From contig NZ_LZZW01000017.1 of NCBI RefSeq assembly GCF_014170375.1, forward strand, positions 1 to 64,000: a DNA stretch of 64,000 nt, in the 5' to 3' direction. Shown here piece by piece: positions 19,181 through 28,759 of this stretch (position 1 is the first letter of the stretch; each line of letters opens with the position of its first letter). The notes beneath the pieces are model-generated. The model was given only the letters and a program-made list of their open reading frames with translations, did not search any database and was not told the origin of the DNA. This DNA comes from Variovorax sp. UMC13 (GTDB taxonomy: Bacteria; Pseudomonadota; Gammaproteobacteria; Burkholderiales; Burkholderiaceae_C). The position numbers and the translations under genes were made by a program.

Positions 19181-21220
19181 TCAGGGGAAGACGGTGGACA
19201 GGCCCGAGCGGACGATCGGCGATGCCCCGAGCTCCACGTAGAGGTCCGTCGACGGGACATAGGCGGGCCAGTCGACCAGGCCGGCCACGCTGGGGCTGCC
19301 CGACCTCGCGAACTGGGTCCAGATCGCCAGGCTGTTCTCGATGGCCTGCGCGTCGACGCCGTCGAAGCCGGCCGAGGTGAGGATGTCCTCGGTATCGCCC
19401 GCGGAGCCGGTGACGCCATTGCCGTTCAGGTCGCCGATGGCCAGCTTCGAACCGGTGGCCGGGTCGGTCACCAGGTCCAGCAGATAGTGGGTGACGACGC
19501 TTTCCGGCGCATTGAACACATAGGGCAGTTCGCCCGCATGGTTGGTCTTCACGCCCCGGGCACGCCATCCGCCCGGCACCTGGCTGAAGAGCGCTGCGTA
19601 GTGCTTGCTGGCGCTGAGTTGCGCCATCCAGGGCAGCACGTTCCGGGCCGTCTCGATCGGGTCGGGCGTGTCGTTGGTGTTGACCACCAGCATGAACGGG
19701 ACGTCGTTGTGCGTGCGCGACTCGAAGCTCACGCGCTCGCTGTGCGGCAGGTACCGGTTGTCGATGTTGGTGTATGGCACGAGCGCCGCGGAGGCCGCCA
19801 CGATCTCGGTCCAGGGCCGCCCGCGCATCTCTTCGATGGACGCTGCGCCGAGCCGCTTCTGCAGCGCCAGGCCGATGGCCTCGGCCGAGGCCAGGGTCCG
19901 CGTGTCGCGGATCAGGGTGCCGCTCTGGCTGATCGCCTTGTGGAAGAGCCCCGCCGCGCTGGGCGATGCCATGAGCGACAGCACCTTGCGGCCGCCGCCC
20001 GACTCGCCAAAGATCGTCACGTTGTCGGGATCGCCACCGAAGGCCGCGATGTTGGCCTTGACCCACTTCAAGGCCATCACCAGGTCCAACTGGCCATAGT
20101 TGCCCGATCCGCCATAGCCGCTTTCCGCGCTCAAAGCCGGATGGGCGATGTAGCCGAAGGGACCGAGGCGATGGTTGACCGACACCTGTACCACGCCCTT
20201 GCCGACCAGTGCGCCAGGGTTGTTGAAAGGCTTGGTGTTGCCAGTCAACGAGGTGAAGCCGCCGCCGTGGAACCACACCATCACGGGCAGCTTCGAGGCG
20301 CTCTTGGGCACGGTCACGTGCAGATAGAGCGAGTCCTCGCTCATGCCCCCTTCGCCGAAACGCTCGAGCGCGCTGATCTGCGCGGACTGGTCGGGCCATG
20401 CCACCGCTTCGCGCACCCCACTCCAGGCTTTCGCGGGCTGCGGCGCCCGCCAGCGCAGGTCGCCCACGGGCGGTTGCGCGTAAGGGATGCCGAGGTACTG
20501 CCATGCCGCGGGACCGGCTTCGAAACCACGCAGGGCGCCCCCGGCGGTCATCACCACCTGGCGGGGCTTGGTGGCTCGCTGGAAATGCTCCTGCGCGGCG
20601 GCAGCCCCCTTCGCCGTGCGCGGCCGCGGGTCCAGGTCGGTGAAGGCCTTGGCCTCCTCGAGCGCCGCCAGCAGCGGCGCGAGGCTGGCGCGGAATGCCG
20701 CCGATGGCTGGCTGAAATCGATCGCCCGCGCGTGCTTCGAGACGATGTCCCGCACCGCATCGCTGAGCTGGATGCCGTTGTTCAGGTCGCCGTCGACGTC
20801 CAGCGTCTGCAGCAGCACCAGCCGGTTGCTCGCCTCGGGCGCCGACGCGTTGCTCGCCTTGCCGAGCACCAGGGGCGAGAGCGCGTCGGCCGCAGGCGCC
20901 GAGCCCAGCGGCAGATCGCCGATCGCGAAGCGCAAAGTCTCGCCCGCGGCATAGCGGTAGCGGCCCTCGCCGTCGGTCCGGCGCGCGCCGCTCACCGAAC
21001 CGCTGTAGTCCAGGCCGATCACCGGGCCGCCGGCGAAGGTGCCCGAGAGCGAAGCCGAGGTGTCCGGCGGCGTGGGCGCGACCTCCGGTGGCGGGTCGGC
21101 CAGCGTGACCCCGCTCCTTCCCCCGCCGCCGCAACCCAGCAGCATCGCGGCGCTGGCCAGCGCCGTGAGCCAGAAACTGGCGGGATTGCGTCGGTCGGCC
21201 GAGGCCGCGCACTGGTTCAT
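19181..21220 (-). CDS. Carboxylesterase type B lipoprotein, tandem paralogue 2
   Basis: This is a 679-residue paralogue of the preceding entry. The ATG at 21220 has a good AAGGAG ribosome-binding site; the longer open frame upstream is not supported. A leader with FWLTALASAAMLLGC ends in a lipobox Cys. The N-terminal domain is nearly identical to that of paralogue 1, whereas the esterase domain has diverged: the oxyanion loop is HGGGF, the nucleophile motif FGESGGG and the His region NHAGELPYVF. A DLNGNGVTGSAGD loop near the C-terminus is shared. The gene faces a TetR regulator across a region with two inverted repeats. Substrates are unknown; outer-membrane or periplasmic hydrolysis of an ester is likely. 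Confidence 0.88.
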   Translation of the reverse strand: MNQCAASADRRNPASFWLTALASAAMLLGCGGGGRSGVTLADPPPEVAPTPPDTSASLSGTFAGGPVIGLDYSGSVSGARRTDGEGRYRYAAGETLRFAIGDLPLGSAPAADALSPLVLGKASNASAPEASNRLVLLQTLDVDGDLNNGIQLSDAVRDIVSKHARAIDFSQPSAAFRASLAPLLAALEEAKAFTDLDPRPRTAKGAAAAQEHFQRATKPRQVVMTAGGALRGFEAGPAAWQYLGIPYAQPPVGDLRWRAPQPAKAWSGVREAVAWPDQSAQISALERFGEGGMSEDSLYLHVTVPKSASKLPVMVWFHGGGFTSLTGNTKPFNNPGALVGKGVVQVSVNHRLGPFGYIAHPALSAESGYGGSGNYGQLDLVMALKWVKANIAAFGGDPDNVTIFGESGGGRKVLSLMASPSAAGLFHKAISQSGTLIRDTRTLASAEAIGLALQKRLGAASIEEMRGRPWTEIVAASAALVPYTNIDNRYLPHSERVSFESRTHNDVPFMLVVNTNDTPDPIETARNVLPWMAQLSASKHYAALFSQVPGGWRARGVKTNHAGELPYVFNAPESVVTHYLLDLVTDPATGSKLAIGDLNGNGVTGSAGDTEDILTSAGFDGVDAQAIENSLAIWTQFARSGSPSVAGLVDWPAYVPSTDLYVELGASPIVRSGLSTVFP
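20585..21162 (-). repeat. Duplicated block in the esterase pair, copy B
   Basis: This is the partner of the block at 18483-19060, at an offset of 2102 bases. The differences I see are scattered single bases. It covers the lipobox and the N-terminal domain of the upstream esterase. Confidence 0.85.
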
Positions 21221-21300
21221 GGGATGTCTCCTTGTTCTGTTCAGTTCATGCGGCCCTCGCTCGCGCACGGCCGGCGCCACCTGCGGATGGCACGGCGTGA

Positions 21301-21330
21301 TAATTCCACTGAATTAATTCACTTGAATTA
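21301..21330. promoter_or_regulatory. Two overlapping inverted repeats, probable TetR operator
   Basis: TAATTC-N4-GAATTA occurs perfectly at 21301-21316 and again at 21315-21330, the two copies sharing a TA. They lie in the 151-base region between the divergent esterase operon and the TetR gene, in an AT-rich island inside very GC-rich DNA. Two sites side by side fit cooperative binding by two TetR dimers controlling both promoters. Confidence 0.8.
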
Positions 21331-21371
21331 GAGATAACCCTGGCTGGCGATGCGTAGACAATCGGCGACCC

Positions 21372-22040
21372 ATGCGAACCCCTTCCGTTCCCGCGAGCGC
21401 CAAAGGCGACGAGGCCGCCAGCGCAGGCACCCGCGAGCGTCTGTTGCTCGAGGCCATGCGTCTGTTCGCGCAGGAGGGAATGAATGGGGTCTCCCTGCGC
21501 CGCATCGTCGCGGCCGCGGGCGCGGCCAACCTGTCCGCGCTGCACTACCACTTCGGCAACCGCGCACGGGTGGTGGAAGAGGTCACGCAGATGCTCAAGC
21601 GCATCCTGGTGCCGCGCTGCTGCACCCGGCTGGAGGCGCTGGGCGAGCGCGAGCACAGCGTGCGCGACGTGCTGGACGCCGCCTTCGGCCCGATGATCGA
21701 CATGCTCGGCGAGCCGGGCCTGGGCCGCGACGCCGTGTGCTTCATCGGCCGGCTGGGCTGGGATTTCGGTGAGGAGGGGCAGCGCTTCTCCGCCGAGATG
21801 CACCGCGAGGTGCTGGAGATGACATTGCACCGGCTGCAGGCCCTGCTGCCCGGCACGCCGACGGAGGTGCTGCAGTTCCGGCTGCTGCTCACCATGAACT
21901 CGCTGTACTACGGGATTTCCTACCGCAGCTATGCGCTGCGTTCGCCCTTCGGGCCGCTGTCGATGGGGCGGCGCGGCAACGCGCAGCAGGAGCGGGCCCT
22001 GTTCATGGACTACCTTGAGGCCGGCATCCGCCACCCCTGA
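21372..22040 (+). CDS. TetR family transcriptional regulator
   Basis: The 222-residue regulator has an N-terminal helix-turn-helix at about residues 20-66 (RLLLEAMRLFAQEGMNGVSL, then LSALHYHFGNRARVVEEV). The C-terminal ligand-binding part is all-helical and has no obvious metal or nucleotide motif. It is divergent from the two esterase genes, with tandem inverted repeats in the gap, so it probably represses the esterases and itself and is released by an ester substrate or product. The start ATG is at 21372. Confidence 0.92.
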   Translation: MRTPSVPASAKGDEAASAGTRERLLLEAMRLFAQEGMNGVSLRRIVAAAGAANLSALHYHFGNRARVVEEVTQMLKRILVPRCCTRLEALGEREHSVRDVLDAAFGPMIDMLGEPGLGRDAVCFIGRLGWDFGEEGQRFSAEMHREVLEMTLHRLQALLPGTPTEVLQFRLLLTMNSLYYGISYRSYALRSPFGPLSMGRRGNAQQERALFMDYLEAGIRHP

Positions 22041-22071
22041 GGCGCCGTGCGCGCCGCGGCGCTCCGGCCCG

Positions 22072-22398
22072 CTACTTGGCGGCCGGCGGCGGCGTGTCGG
22101 GCACGAGGCAGGCCTCGGCGATCTGCAGGCCGTTGTCGCGCGCGAAGTTCATCACGAAGTCCCAGGCCATCACGTCGTGGGCGCGTAGGTCGGCATGGAC
22201 GATCACGCACTTGACGCCGCCGATCGAGGTCGGCACGCACCAGGGCGAATAGCTCAGGTGGCTGCCCGGGGTCGCGCCGCCCGGGCGGAAGGGGCTCATC
22301 ACCCCGGCCAGGCGCTCGGCCCAGTCGCTGGGACGGAACGTACGGCCATCGGCCGTGATGCCCTGGATGAAAACTTCTTTGGCGTTGGGAGAAATCAT
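22072..22398 (-). CDS. DUF3579 family protein
   Basis: The 108-residue protein opens with MISPNAKEVFIQGITADGR and carries the FRPSDWAERLAGVM segment typical of DUF3579, a family largely confined to betaproteobacteria. Its function is unknown. The ATG at 22398 fits family length; the longer open frame upstream is unsupported. It is divergent from argD-argF, a neighbourhood I recall as common in Burkholderiales, which suggests a link to arginine or nitrogen metabolism but does not prove one. Confidence 0.85.
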   Translation of the reverse strand: MISPNAKEVFIQGITADGRTFRPSDWAERLAGVMSPFRPGGATPGSHLSYSPWCVPTSIGGVKCVIVHADLRAHDVMAWDFVMNFARDNGLQIAEACLVPDTPPPAAK

Positions 22399-22557
22399 CT
22401 TGGGAGGAAAGCGGCTGGCAATGGTGCTGCAGCGCACAACGATTCTATCCGGCGGCCCGGCCCGCCGGATGCGGGACGACATTGCTGCGATGCGGAATCA
22501 GCAACAACCCGGTCAACACCGCGGCCTAGAATCCCCTTCCCTTTCCCGGAGAACCGC

Positions 22558-23763
22558 ATGAGCGCCATTGCCGAACCCACGTCGCCCCACGTCATGAACA
22601 CCTACGGCCGCCTGCCGATCGCGTTGTCGCACGGCCAGGGCTGCCGAGTCTGGGACACGAACGGCCGCGTCTACCTCGACGGGCTGGGCGGCATCGCCGT
22701 GAACACCCTGGGCCACAACCACCCCGAACTGGTGCCCGCGCTGCAGGACCAGATCGCCAAGCTGATCCACAGCTCCAACTACTACCATGTGCCCGGCCAG
22801 GAGCAGCTGGCGGCCAAGCTGACCGAGCTGTCGGGCCTGACCAACGCCTTCTTCTGTTCCACCGGCCTCGAGGCCAACGAAGCGGCGCTCAAGCTGGCGC
22901 GCAAGTTCGGCCACGACAAGGGCATCGAACGCCCCGAGATCGTGGTCTACGAAGCGGCCTTCCACGGCCGCTCGATCGCCACGCTGTCGGCCACCGGCAA
23001 CCCCAAGGTCCAGAAGGGTTTCGGCCCGCTGGTCGAGGGCTTCATCCGCGTGCCGCTCAACGACATCGAGGCCATCAAGAAGGCCACCGAAGGCAACCCC
23101 AACGTGGTCGCCGTGTTCTTCGAGACCATCCAGGGCGAAGGCGGCATCCACCCGATGCGCATCGAGTACCTCAAGCAGGTGCGCGCGCTGTGCGACGAGC
23201 GCGACTGGCTGCTGATGATCGACGAGGTGCAGTGCGGCATGGGCCGCACCGGCAAGTGGTTCGCCCACCAGTGGGCCGGCATCAAGCCGGACGTGATGCC
23301 CCTGGCCAAGGGCCTGGGCTCGGGCGTGCCGATTGGCGCGGTCGTGGCCGGCCCCAAGGCCGCCAACATCTTCGGCCCCGGCAACCACGGCACCACCTTC
23401 GGCGGCAACCCGCTGGCGATGCGCGCCGGTGTCGAGACCATCCGCATCATGGAAGAGCACAAGCTGCTCGAGAACGCAGCCAACGTCGGCGCCCACCTCA
23501 AGGCCGCGCTGGAGCGCGAGTTCGAGGGCCTGGCCGGCCTGAAGGAAGTGCGCGGCCAGGGCCTGATGCTGGGCATCGAGCTCGACCGTCCCTGCGGCGT
23601 GATCCTGAACCGCGCCTGCGAGGCCGGCCTGCTGCTCTCGGTCACGGCCGACAGCGTGATCCGCCTGGTGCCGCCGCTGATCCTCAGCGTGGCCGAGGCC
23701 GACGAGATCGTCGCCATCCTGGCGCCGCTGGTGAAGACCTTCCTCGCGGAGCCCAAGCCATGA
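22558..23763 (+). CDS. argD: Acetylornithine aminotransferase
   Basis: This PLP enzyme of arginine synthesis converts N-acetylglutamate semialdehyde to N-acetylornithine with glutamate. The 401-residue protein has the class III aminotransferase motifs: GLGGIAVNTLGHNHPELVPA, FHGRSIATLSATGNPK, the Asp in LLMIDEVQCGMGRTG and the PLP Lys in PLAKGLGSGVPIGA. The start ATG at 22558 follows GGAGAA. The stop overlaps the argF start by four bases (ATGA), so the pair is co-translated. Confidence 0.95.
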   Translation: MSAIAEPTSPHVMNTYGRLPIALSHGQGCRVWDTNGRVYLDGLGGIAVNTLGHNHPELVPALQDQIAKLIHSSNYYHVPGQEQLAAKLTELSGLTNAFFCSTGLEANEAALKLARKFGHDKGIERPEIVVYEAAFHGRSIATLSATGNPKVQKGFGPLVEGFIRVPLNDIEAIKKATEGNPNVVAVFFETIQGEGGIHPMRIEYLKQVRALCDERDWLLMIDEVQCGMGRTGKWFAHQWAGIKPDVMPLAKGLGSGVPIGAVVAGPKAANIFGPGNHGTTFGGNPLAMRAGVETIRIMEEHKLLENAANVGAHLKAALEREFEGLAGLKEVRGQGLMLGIELDRPCGVILNRACEAGLLLSVTADSVIRLVPPLILSVAEADEIVAILAPLVKTFLAEPKP

Positions 23764-24704
23764 GCACCTCGAGCCCCGCCGCAGCGCCGATCCGGCACTA
23801 CCTGCAGTTCTCCGACCTCTCGGCCGAGGAGTACGGCTACCTGTTCGAGCGCGCCGCGCTGATCAAGAAGAAGTTCAAGGCCTACGAACGCCACCAGCCC
23901 CTGGTCGACCGCACGCTGGCGATGATCTTCGAGAAGGCCTCGACGCGCACCCGCGTGAGCTTCGAGGCCGGCATGTACCAGCTGGGCGGCAGCGTGGTGA
24001 ACCTCACCACCGGCGACAGCCAGCTGGGCCGCGCCGAACCCATCGAGGACAGCGCCAAGGTCATCAGCCGCATGGTCGACATCGTGATGATCCGCACCTT
24101 CGGCCAGGACAAGATCGACGCCTTCGCCGCCAACTCGCGCGTGCCGGTCATCAACGGCCTGACCAACGAGTTCCATCCCTGCCAGATCCTGGCCGACATC
24201 TTCACCTTCATCGAGCACCGCGGCTCGATCAAGGGCAAGACGGTGGCCTGGGTTGGCGACGGCAACAACATGGCCAACAGCTGGCTGCAGGCCAGCGAGA
24301 TCCTGGGCTTCAAGGTGCACCTGAGCACGCCCAGCGGCTACGAGGTCGACCAGTCGATCGCGGGCATCCGCTCGGCCGAGAGCTACAAGGTCTTCAAGGA
24401 CCCGATGGAAGCCTGCCGCGGCGCCGACCTGGTCACCACCGACGTCTGGACCAGCATGGGCTACGAGGCCGAGAACGACGCGCGCCGCACCGCCTTCGCC
24501 GACTGGTGCGTCGACGCCGAGATGATGCGCGTGGCCCAGCCCGACGCGCTGTTCATGCACTGCCTGCCCGCGCACCGCGGCGAGGAAGTCGAGGCCGAGG
24601 TGATCGACGGGCCGCAGTCGGTGGTCTGGGACGAAGCCGAGAACCGGCTGCACATGCAGAAGGCGCTGATGGAGTTCCTGCTGCTGGGCCGTCTCACGGC
24701 CTGA
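23760..24704 (+). CDS. argF: Ornithine carbamoyltransferase
   Basis: This enzyme makes citrulline from ornithine and carbamoyl phosphate. The 314-residue protein shows the carbamoyl-phosphate motif STRTR near residue 60, the HPCQ motif, and the ornithine-loop HCLPAHRGEEVE towards the end. Length is normal. The ATG overlaps the argD stop in the same transcript. The gene ends 21 bases before the convergent racemase-fold gene. Confidence 0.96.
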   Translation: MSTSSPAAAPIRHYLQFSDLSAEEYGYLFERAALIKKKFKAYERHQPLVDRTLAMIFEKASTRTRVSFEAGMYQLGGSVVNLTTGDSQLGRAEPIEDSAKVISRMVDIVMIRTFGQDKIDAFAANSRVPVINGLTNEFHPCQILADIFTFIEHRGSIKGKTVAWVGDGNNMANSWLQASEILGFKVHLSTPSGYEVDQSIAGIRSAESYKVFKDPMEACRGADLVTTDVWTSMGYEAENDARRTAFADWCVDAEMMRVAQPDALFMHCLPAHRGEEVEAEVIDGPQSVVWDEAENRLHMQKALMEFLLLGRLTA

Positions 24705-24725
24705 CCGGAGCGCCGCGGCGCCCGC

Positions 24726-25472
24726 TCAGCGGCGCTGCAGCAGCAGACGCTCGATCGCCGGCGGCAGCCCGGCGTTGGGCTTGACCGGCGGCGGCGCGAA
24801 GCTGCCCCGGGTCGCCTTGCCGGGCGCCAGGGCCACCAGCGACTCGGCATGCCGCACCGCGCTCGACACGCCATCCACCACCGGCACCGGCAGGTCGCCG
24901 CGCAGCGTGCGCGCCAGGCCCGCCAGGGGTGCGCCGGCCAGCACGACGACCTCGGCACCGTCCTCCTCCACCGCCCGCAGGCACAGTGCGCGCAGCGCCT
25001 GCGCATGGTCGGTCTGCACGCTGCCGATGCCGGGCAGCGGCTGGTCGAGCGCGCGGATGCTCGCCAGCCGGCCGACCAGGCCGTTGGCCTCGACCACCTC
25101 GCGGTACCAGGCGCTGATGCGCTGCGAGATCGCGACGATCGAGAAGCGGTGGCCCAGCAGGCAGGCGCTGGCCAGCGCCGATTCGGTGAGTCCGAGCACC
25201 GGCATCGGCAGCACCTCGCGCAGGCCGCCCAGGCCCGGGTCGCCAAAGGCCGCCACGATCACCGCGTCGTGGCCCTCGGCCTGCTCGGCCGCCACCTGCG
25301 CCACCGCATAGGCGCCGATCAGCGCCTCGAAGCGGGTCTCGATGTAGGCCACGCCGAAGGGCGCGGTCTTCATCGTGAGCTGGGTATCGCTCGCCATGCT
25401 GCGGCGCGCCTCGGCCTCGATCAGCGCGGTGACGCTCTCCGAAATGTTGGGGTTGATGATCAGCAGGCGCAT
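24726..25472 (-). CDS. Asp/Glu/hydantoin racemase-fold protein lacking the usual cysteines
   Basis: The 248-residue protein opens with MRLLIINPNISES, as hydantoin racemases do, and keeps the FGDPGLGGLRE and PVPVVDG elements of the fold. The two catalytic cysteines of hydantoin racemases would be expected near residues 75 and 180, but the sequence reads VAAFGDPG and VVLAGAPLAG there. It may be a racemase using other residues, or a different enzyme on the same fold. It follows the hydantoinase gene by five bases as the last gene of the operon, so it should act on the same compound class. Confidence 0.82.
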   Translation of the reverse strand: MRLLIINPNISESVTALIEAEARRSMASDTQLTMKTAPFGVAYIETRFEALIGAYAVAQVAAEQAEGHDAVIVAAFGDPGLGGLREVLPMPVLGLTESALASACLLGHRFSIVAISQRISAWYREVVEANGLVGRLASIRALDQPLPGIGSVQTDHAQALRALCLRAVEEDGAEVVVLAGAPLAGLARTLRGDLPVPVVDGVSSAVRHAESLVALAPGKATRGSFAPPPVKPNAGLPPAIERLLLQRR

Positions 25473-25477
25473 TGCAT

Positions 25478-26899
25478 TCACCCCGCGCGCCGCGCCGGCA
25501 GCAGCGAGGGCCTGCCGCAGGCCAGCAGCTCGCCGCGACCGCGCCGCGGATGGAAGTCCTGCCCGTCCCACACCACCTCGCCGCGGCTGATCGTGAGCCC
25601 CGGCCAGGCCTTCAGGCGCATGCCTTCGTAGGGCGTGTAGTCGACCGCGTGGTGCAGCTTCGCGTTCTCGATCACCACCTCGCGCTCGTCCCACACCACC
25701 AGGTCGGCATCGGCGCCGATCGCGATCGTGCCCTTGCGCGGATGCAGCCCGTAGGCCTTGGCCGGGCCGGTGGCGGTGAGGTCGACGAAGCGGTTGGCCG
25801 TCATGCGGCCGGCCAGCACGCCCTCGGACCACAGCAGCGCCATGCGCGTCTCCAGGCCCGGGATGCCGTTGGGGATGTGGCGGAACGAAACCTCTTCGCC
25901 GCCGGGCTTCTTGCCCTCGGGCGCGTCGAACTTGAAGGGCGCGTGGTCGGAAGAGAACACGGTGAACAGCCCGTCGTTGAGCCCGTCCCAGATCACCTGC
26001 TGGTTGGCCTTGTCGCGCGGCGGCGGGCTGCAGACGCACTTGGCGCCCTTGTAGCTGTCGTCGATGCCCAGGTCCTCCGCCGTGAGGAACAGGTACTGCG
26101 GGCAGGTCTCGGCGAACACGTTCAAGCCATGCGCGCGGGCCCAGCGGATCTGCTCGACCGCCTCGCGGCCCGACACGTGCACGATCAGGATCGGCACATC
26201 GACCAGCTCGGCCAGCGCGATCGCGCGGTGCGTGGCCTCGCGCTCGACCAGCATCGGCCGCGCATGCGCATGGAAGCGCGGCGCGGTGCGGCCCGCGGCC
26301 TCGAGCCGGCGCGTGAGCCACTCGATGCAGTCCGAGTTCTCGGCATGCAGCATCGCCATCGCGCCTTCCTGGCGCGCGACGTCGAGCACGTCGAGGATCT
26401 GGCCGTCGTCGAGCTTCATGTCGTCGTAGGTCATGTAGATCTTGAAGGAGGTGAAGCCCTCGCGGATCAGCGCGGGCAGCTCCACCTTCAGCACCTCGGG
26501 CGTGGGATCGCTCACGATCAGGTGGAAGGCGTAGTCCACATGCGCCTTGCCCTCGGCGCGCGCGCGGTAGTCCTCGACCGCGGCGCGCAGCGACTGCCCC
26601 TTGTGCTGCGCCGCGAAGGGGATCACGGTGGTGGTGCCGCCGCAGGCCGCCGAGCGCGTGCCGGTGTCGAAGTCGTCGGCCATGCGCTGGGGCGGCGGCA
26701 TCGGCTGGTCGAGGTGGCAATGCGCATCGACGCCGCCGGGCGTGACGGTGCGGCCGGCCGCATCGATCTCGCGCGCGCCCGGCCCGAGGCCCGCGCCCAG
26801 TTGCGCGATGCGGCCGGCGCGGATGCCGATGTCGCAGTCGAAGGTGTCGGAAGCGGTCACGGCGCGCGCGTTGCGGATGACGAGGTCGAAGTCGGACAT
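25478..26899 (-). CDS. Dihydropyrimidinase / D-hydantoinase
   Basis: This cytosolic cyclic-amide hydrolase has 473 residues. The metal centre is visible: VDAHCHLDQP (HxH), the carboxylated Lys in TSFKIYMTY at about residue 150, then AENSDCIEW, IVHVSG and the Asp in SSDHAPFKF. It hydrolyses dihydropyrimidines or 5-substituted hydantoins to N-carbamoyl acids. No N-carbamoyl hydrolase gene adjoins it; the amidases and cysteine hydrolase elsewhere in the window could do that step. The start ATG at 26899 matches family length. It is downstream of an SDR gene and upstream of a racemase-fold gene. Confidence 0.93.
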   Translation of the reverse strand: MSDFDLVIRNARAVTASDTFDCDIGIRAGRIAQLGAGLGPGAREIDAAGRTVTPGGVDAHCHLDQPMPPPQRMADDFDTGTRSAACGGTTTVIPFAAQHKGQSLRAAVEDYRARAEGKAHVDYAFHLIVSDPTPEVLKVELPALIREGFTSFKIYMTYDDMKLDDGQILDVLDVARQEGAMAMLHAENSDCIEWLTRRLEAAGRTAPRFHAHARPMLVEREATHRAIALAELVDVPILIVHVSGREAVEQIRWARAHGLNVFAETCPQYLFLTAEDLGIDDSYKGAKCVCSPPPRDKANQQVIWDGLNDGLFTVFSSDHAPFKFDAPEGKKPGGEEVSFRHIPNGIPGLETRMALLWSEGVLAGRMTANRFVDLTATGPAKAYGLHPRKGTIAIGADADLVVWDEREVVIENAKLHHAVDYTPYEGMRLKAWPGLTISRGEVVWDGQDFHPRRGRGELLACGRPSLLPARRAG

Positions 26900-26957
26900 G
26901 GGAGGTGTGCGGGGTGAAGAAATCAAGAAGGGGCGCCCTAGAGGGTTGGACGGTGGG

Positions 26958-27741
<784 letters not shown>

Positions 27742-27749
<8 letters not shown>

Positions 27750-28758
27750 GGGCAGGATGCGACAGGCGCCGCGTGCGAGGTGAAAGGCCTTGGCCGTCAC
27801 GCCAGCCGAGAAAGTCCTTGGCCGCGGCCGCGAGGTCGAAGCGCGGCGAGAAGCCGGTGTCGGCACGCAGGTGGTCGATGGCCATCGGTGCGCGGTCGTA
27901 GGGCGCGTAGTAGTCGACGTTGGCCGGCTCGCCCTCGCGCGCCAGCCGCCAGTCGAAGCCCGGATGGCGCGCGGCCACCGCGGCGCACCACTCGGTCATC
28001 GCACCGCTGAAGCCCGCGGCCACGTTGTAGACGGCGCGGGGCAGGTGCGGACGGTCGAGCAGCGCGCTGATCGCGGCCGCCACGTCGCGCACGTAGAGCC
28101 AGTCGCGCTGGCCCGCACGCGGCAGCACGACCGGCTCTCCGCGCTCGGCCAGGCGCAGGATCTGCAGCGGTGCGCTGAGCGTGTCGCGCACGCCGGTGTC
28201 GGCCTCCCAGGGGCCGAAGCAGGTGCCGAGCCGACCCACCACCAGGTCGAGGCCGTGCAGCGCCGCCAGCCGCAGTGCCGCGCCCTCAGCCGCCTGCTTG
28301 GAGATGCCGTAGAGGCCTTCGGGCCGCAGTGGTGTCGTGTCTTCGCTCAGCGCCTCGGCGCTCTCGCCGCTCGCACCGTAGACCGAGCCCGAGCTCGCAT
28401 GCAGCACCCGCGTCACGCCGCAGGCCGCGGCGGCCGTGAGCGCCGCGATCACGCCGCCCACGTTGACGTCGAAGATCGCGCCCGGCGTGGCGCGCTCGCG
28501 CCGCGCATCGGCGGTGATCGCGGCCAGCGTCACCAGCCGCTGCGGCCGGTGCGCGGCCATGGCCTGCTGCAGCGCATCGGCATCGCGCACGTCGCCCAGC
28601 ACCATCGCGAAGCGGCCGGGCAGGCCCTCGAAGGCCCGCAGCGCGGCCGGCGGCGGCGCGGCGCGGTCGAAGCCGACCACGTTCTCGCCGCGCCACAGCA
28701 GGTGCTCGGTCAAGGCCAGGCCGACGAAGCCGCAGGCACCGGTGACGAAGGTCGACAC
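27742..28758 (-). CDS. NAD-dependent epimerase/dehydratase (extended SDR)
   Basis: The 338-residue protein has the extended-SDR NAD motif GACGFVG near its N-terminus and YGISK as the catalytic Tyr-Lys pair, followed by an RLGTCFGPWE segment. Relatives act on nucleotide sugars or on free sugar acids (uronate dehydrogenase, D-erythronate dehydrogenase type). It begins one base after the ABC ATPase gene ends and overlaps the following SDR gene. A sugar-type enzyme inside a hydantoinase operon suggests the imported compound has both a polyol part and a cyclic amide part; this is inference. Confidence 0.87.
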
Positions 28759-28759
28759 C

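Noticed and set aside
17049..21212. A single 1387-codon open frame across both esterase genes
   Set aside because: Upstream of 19118 the frame leaves esterase 1 and reads esterase 2 out of frame. Each gene has its own signal peptide and lipobox, so they are two genes.
24726..26720. A 664-codon frame suggesting a fused hydantoinase-racemase
   Set aside because: The upstream part is the hydantoinase gene in another frame. The racemase-fold protein starts at MRLLIINPN with its own ATG.
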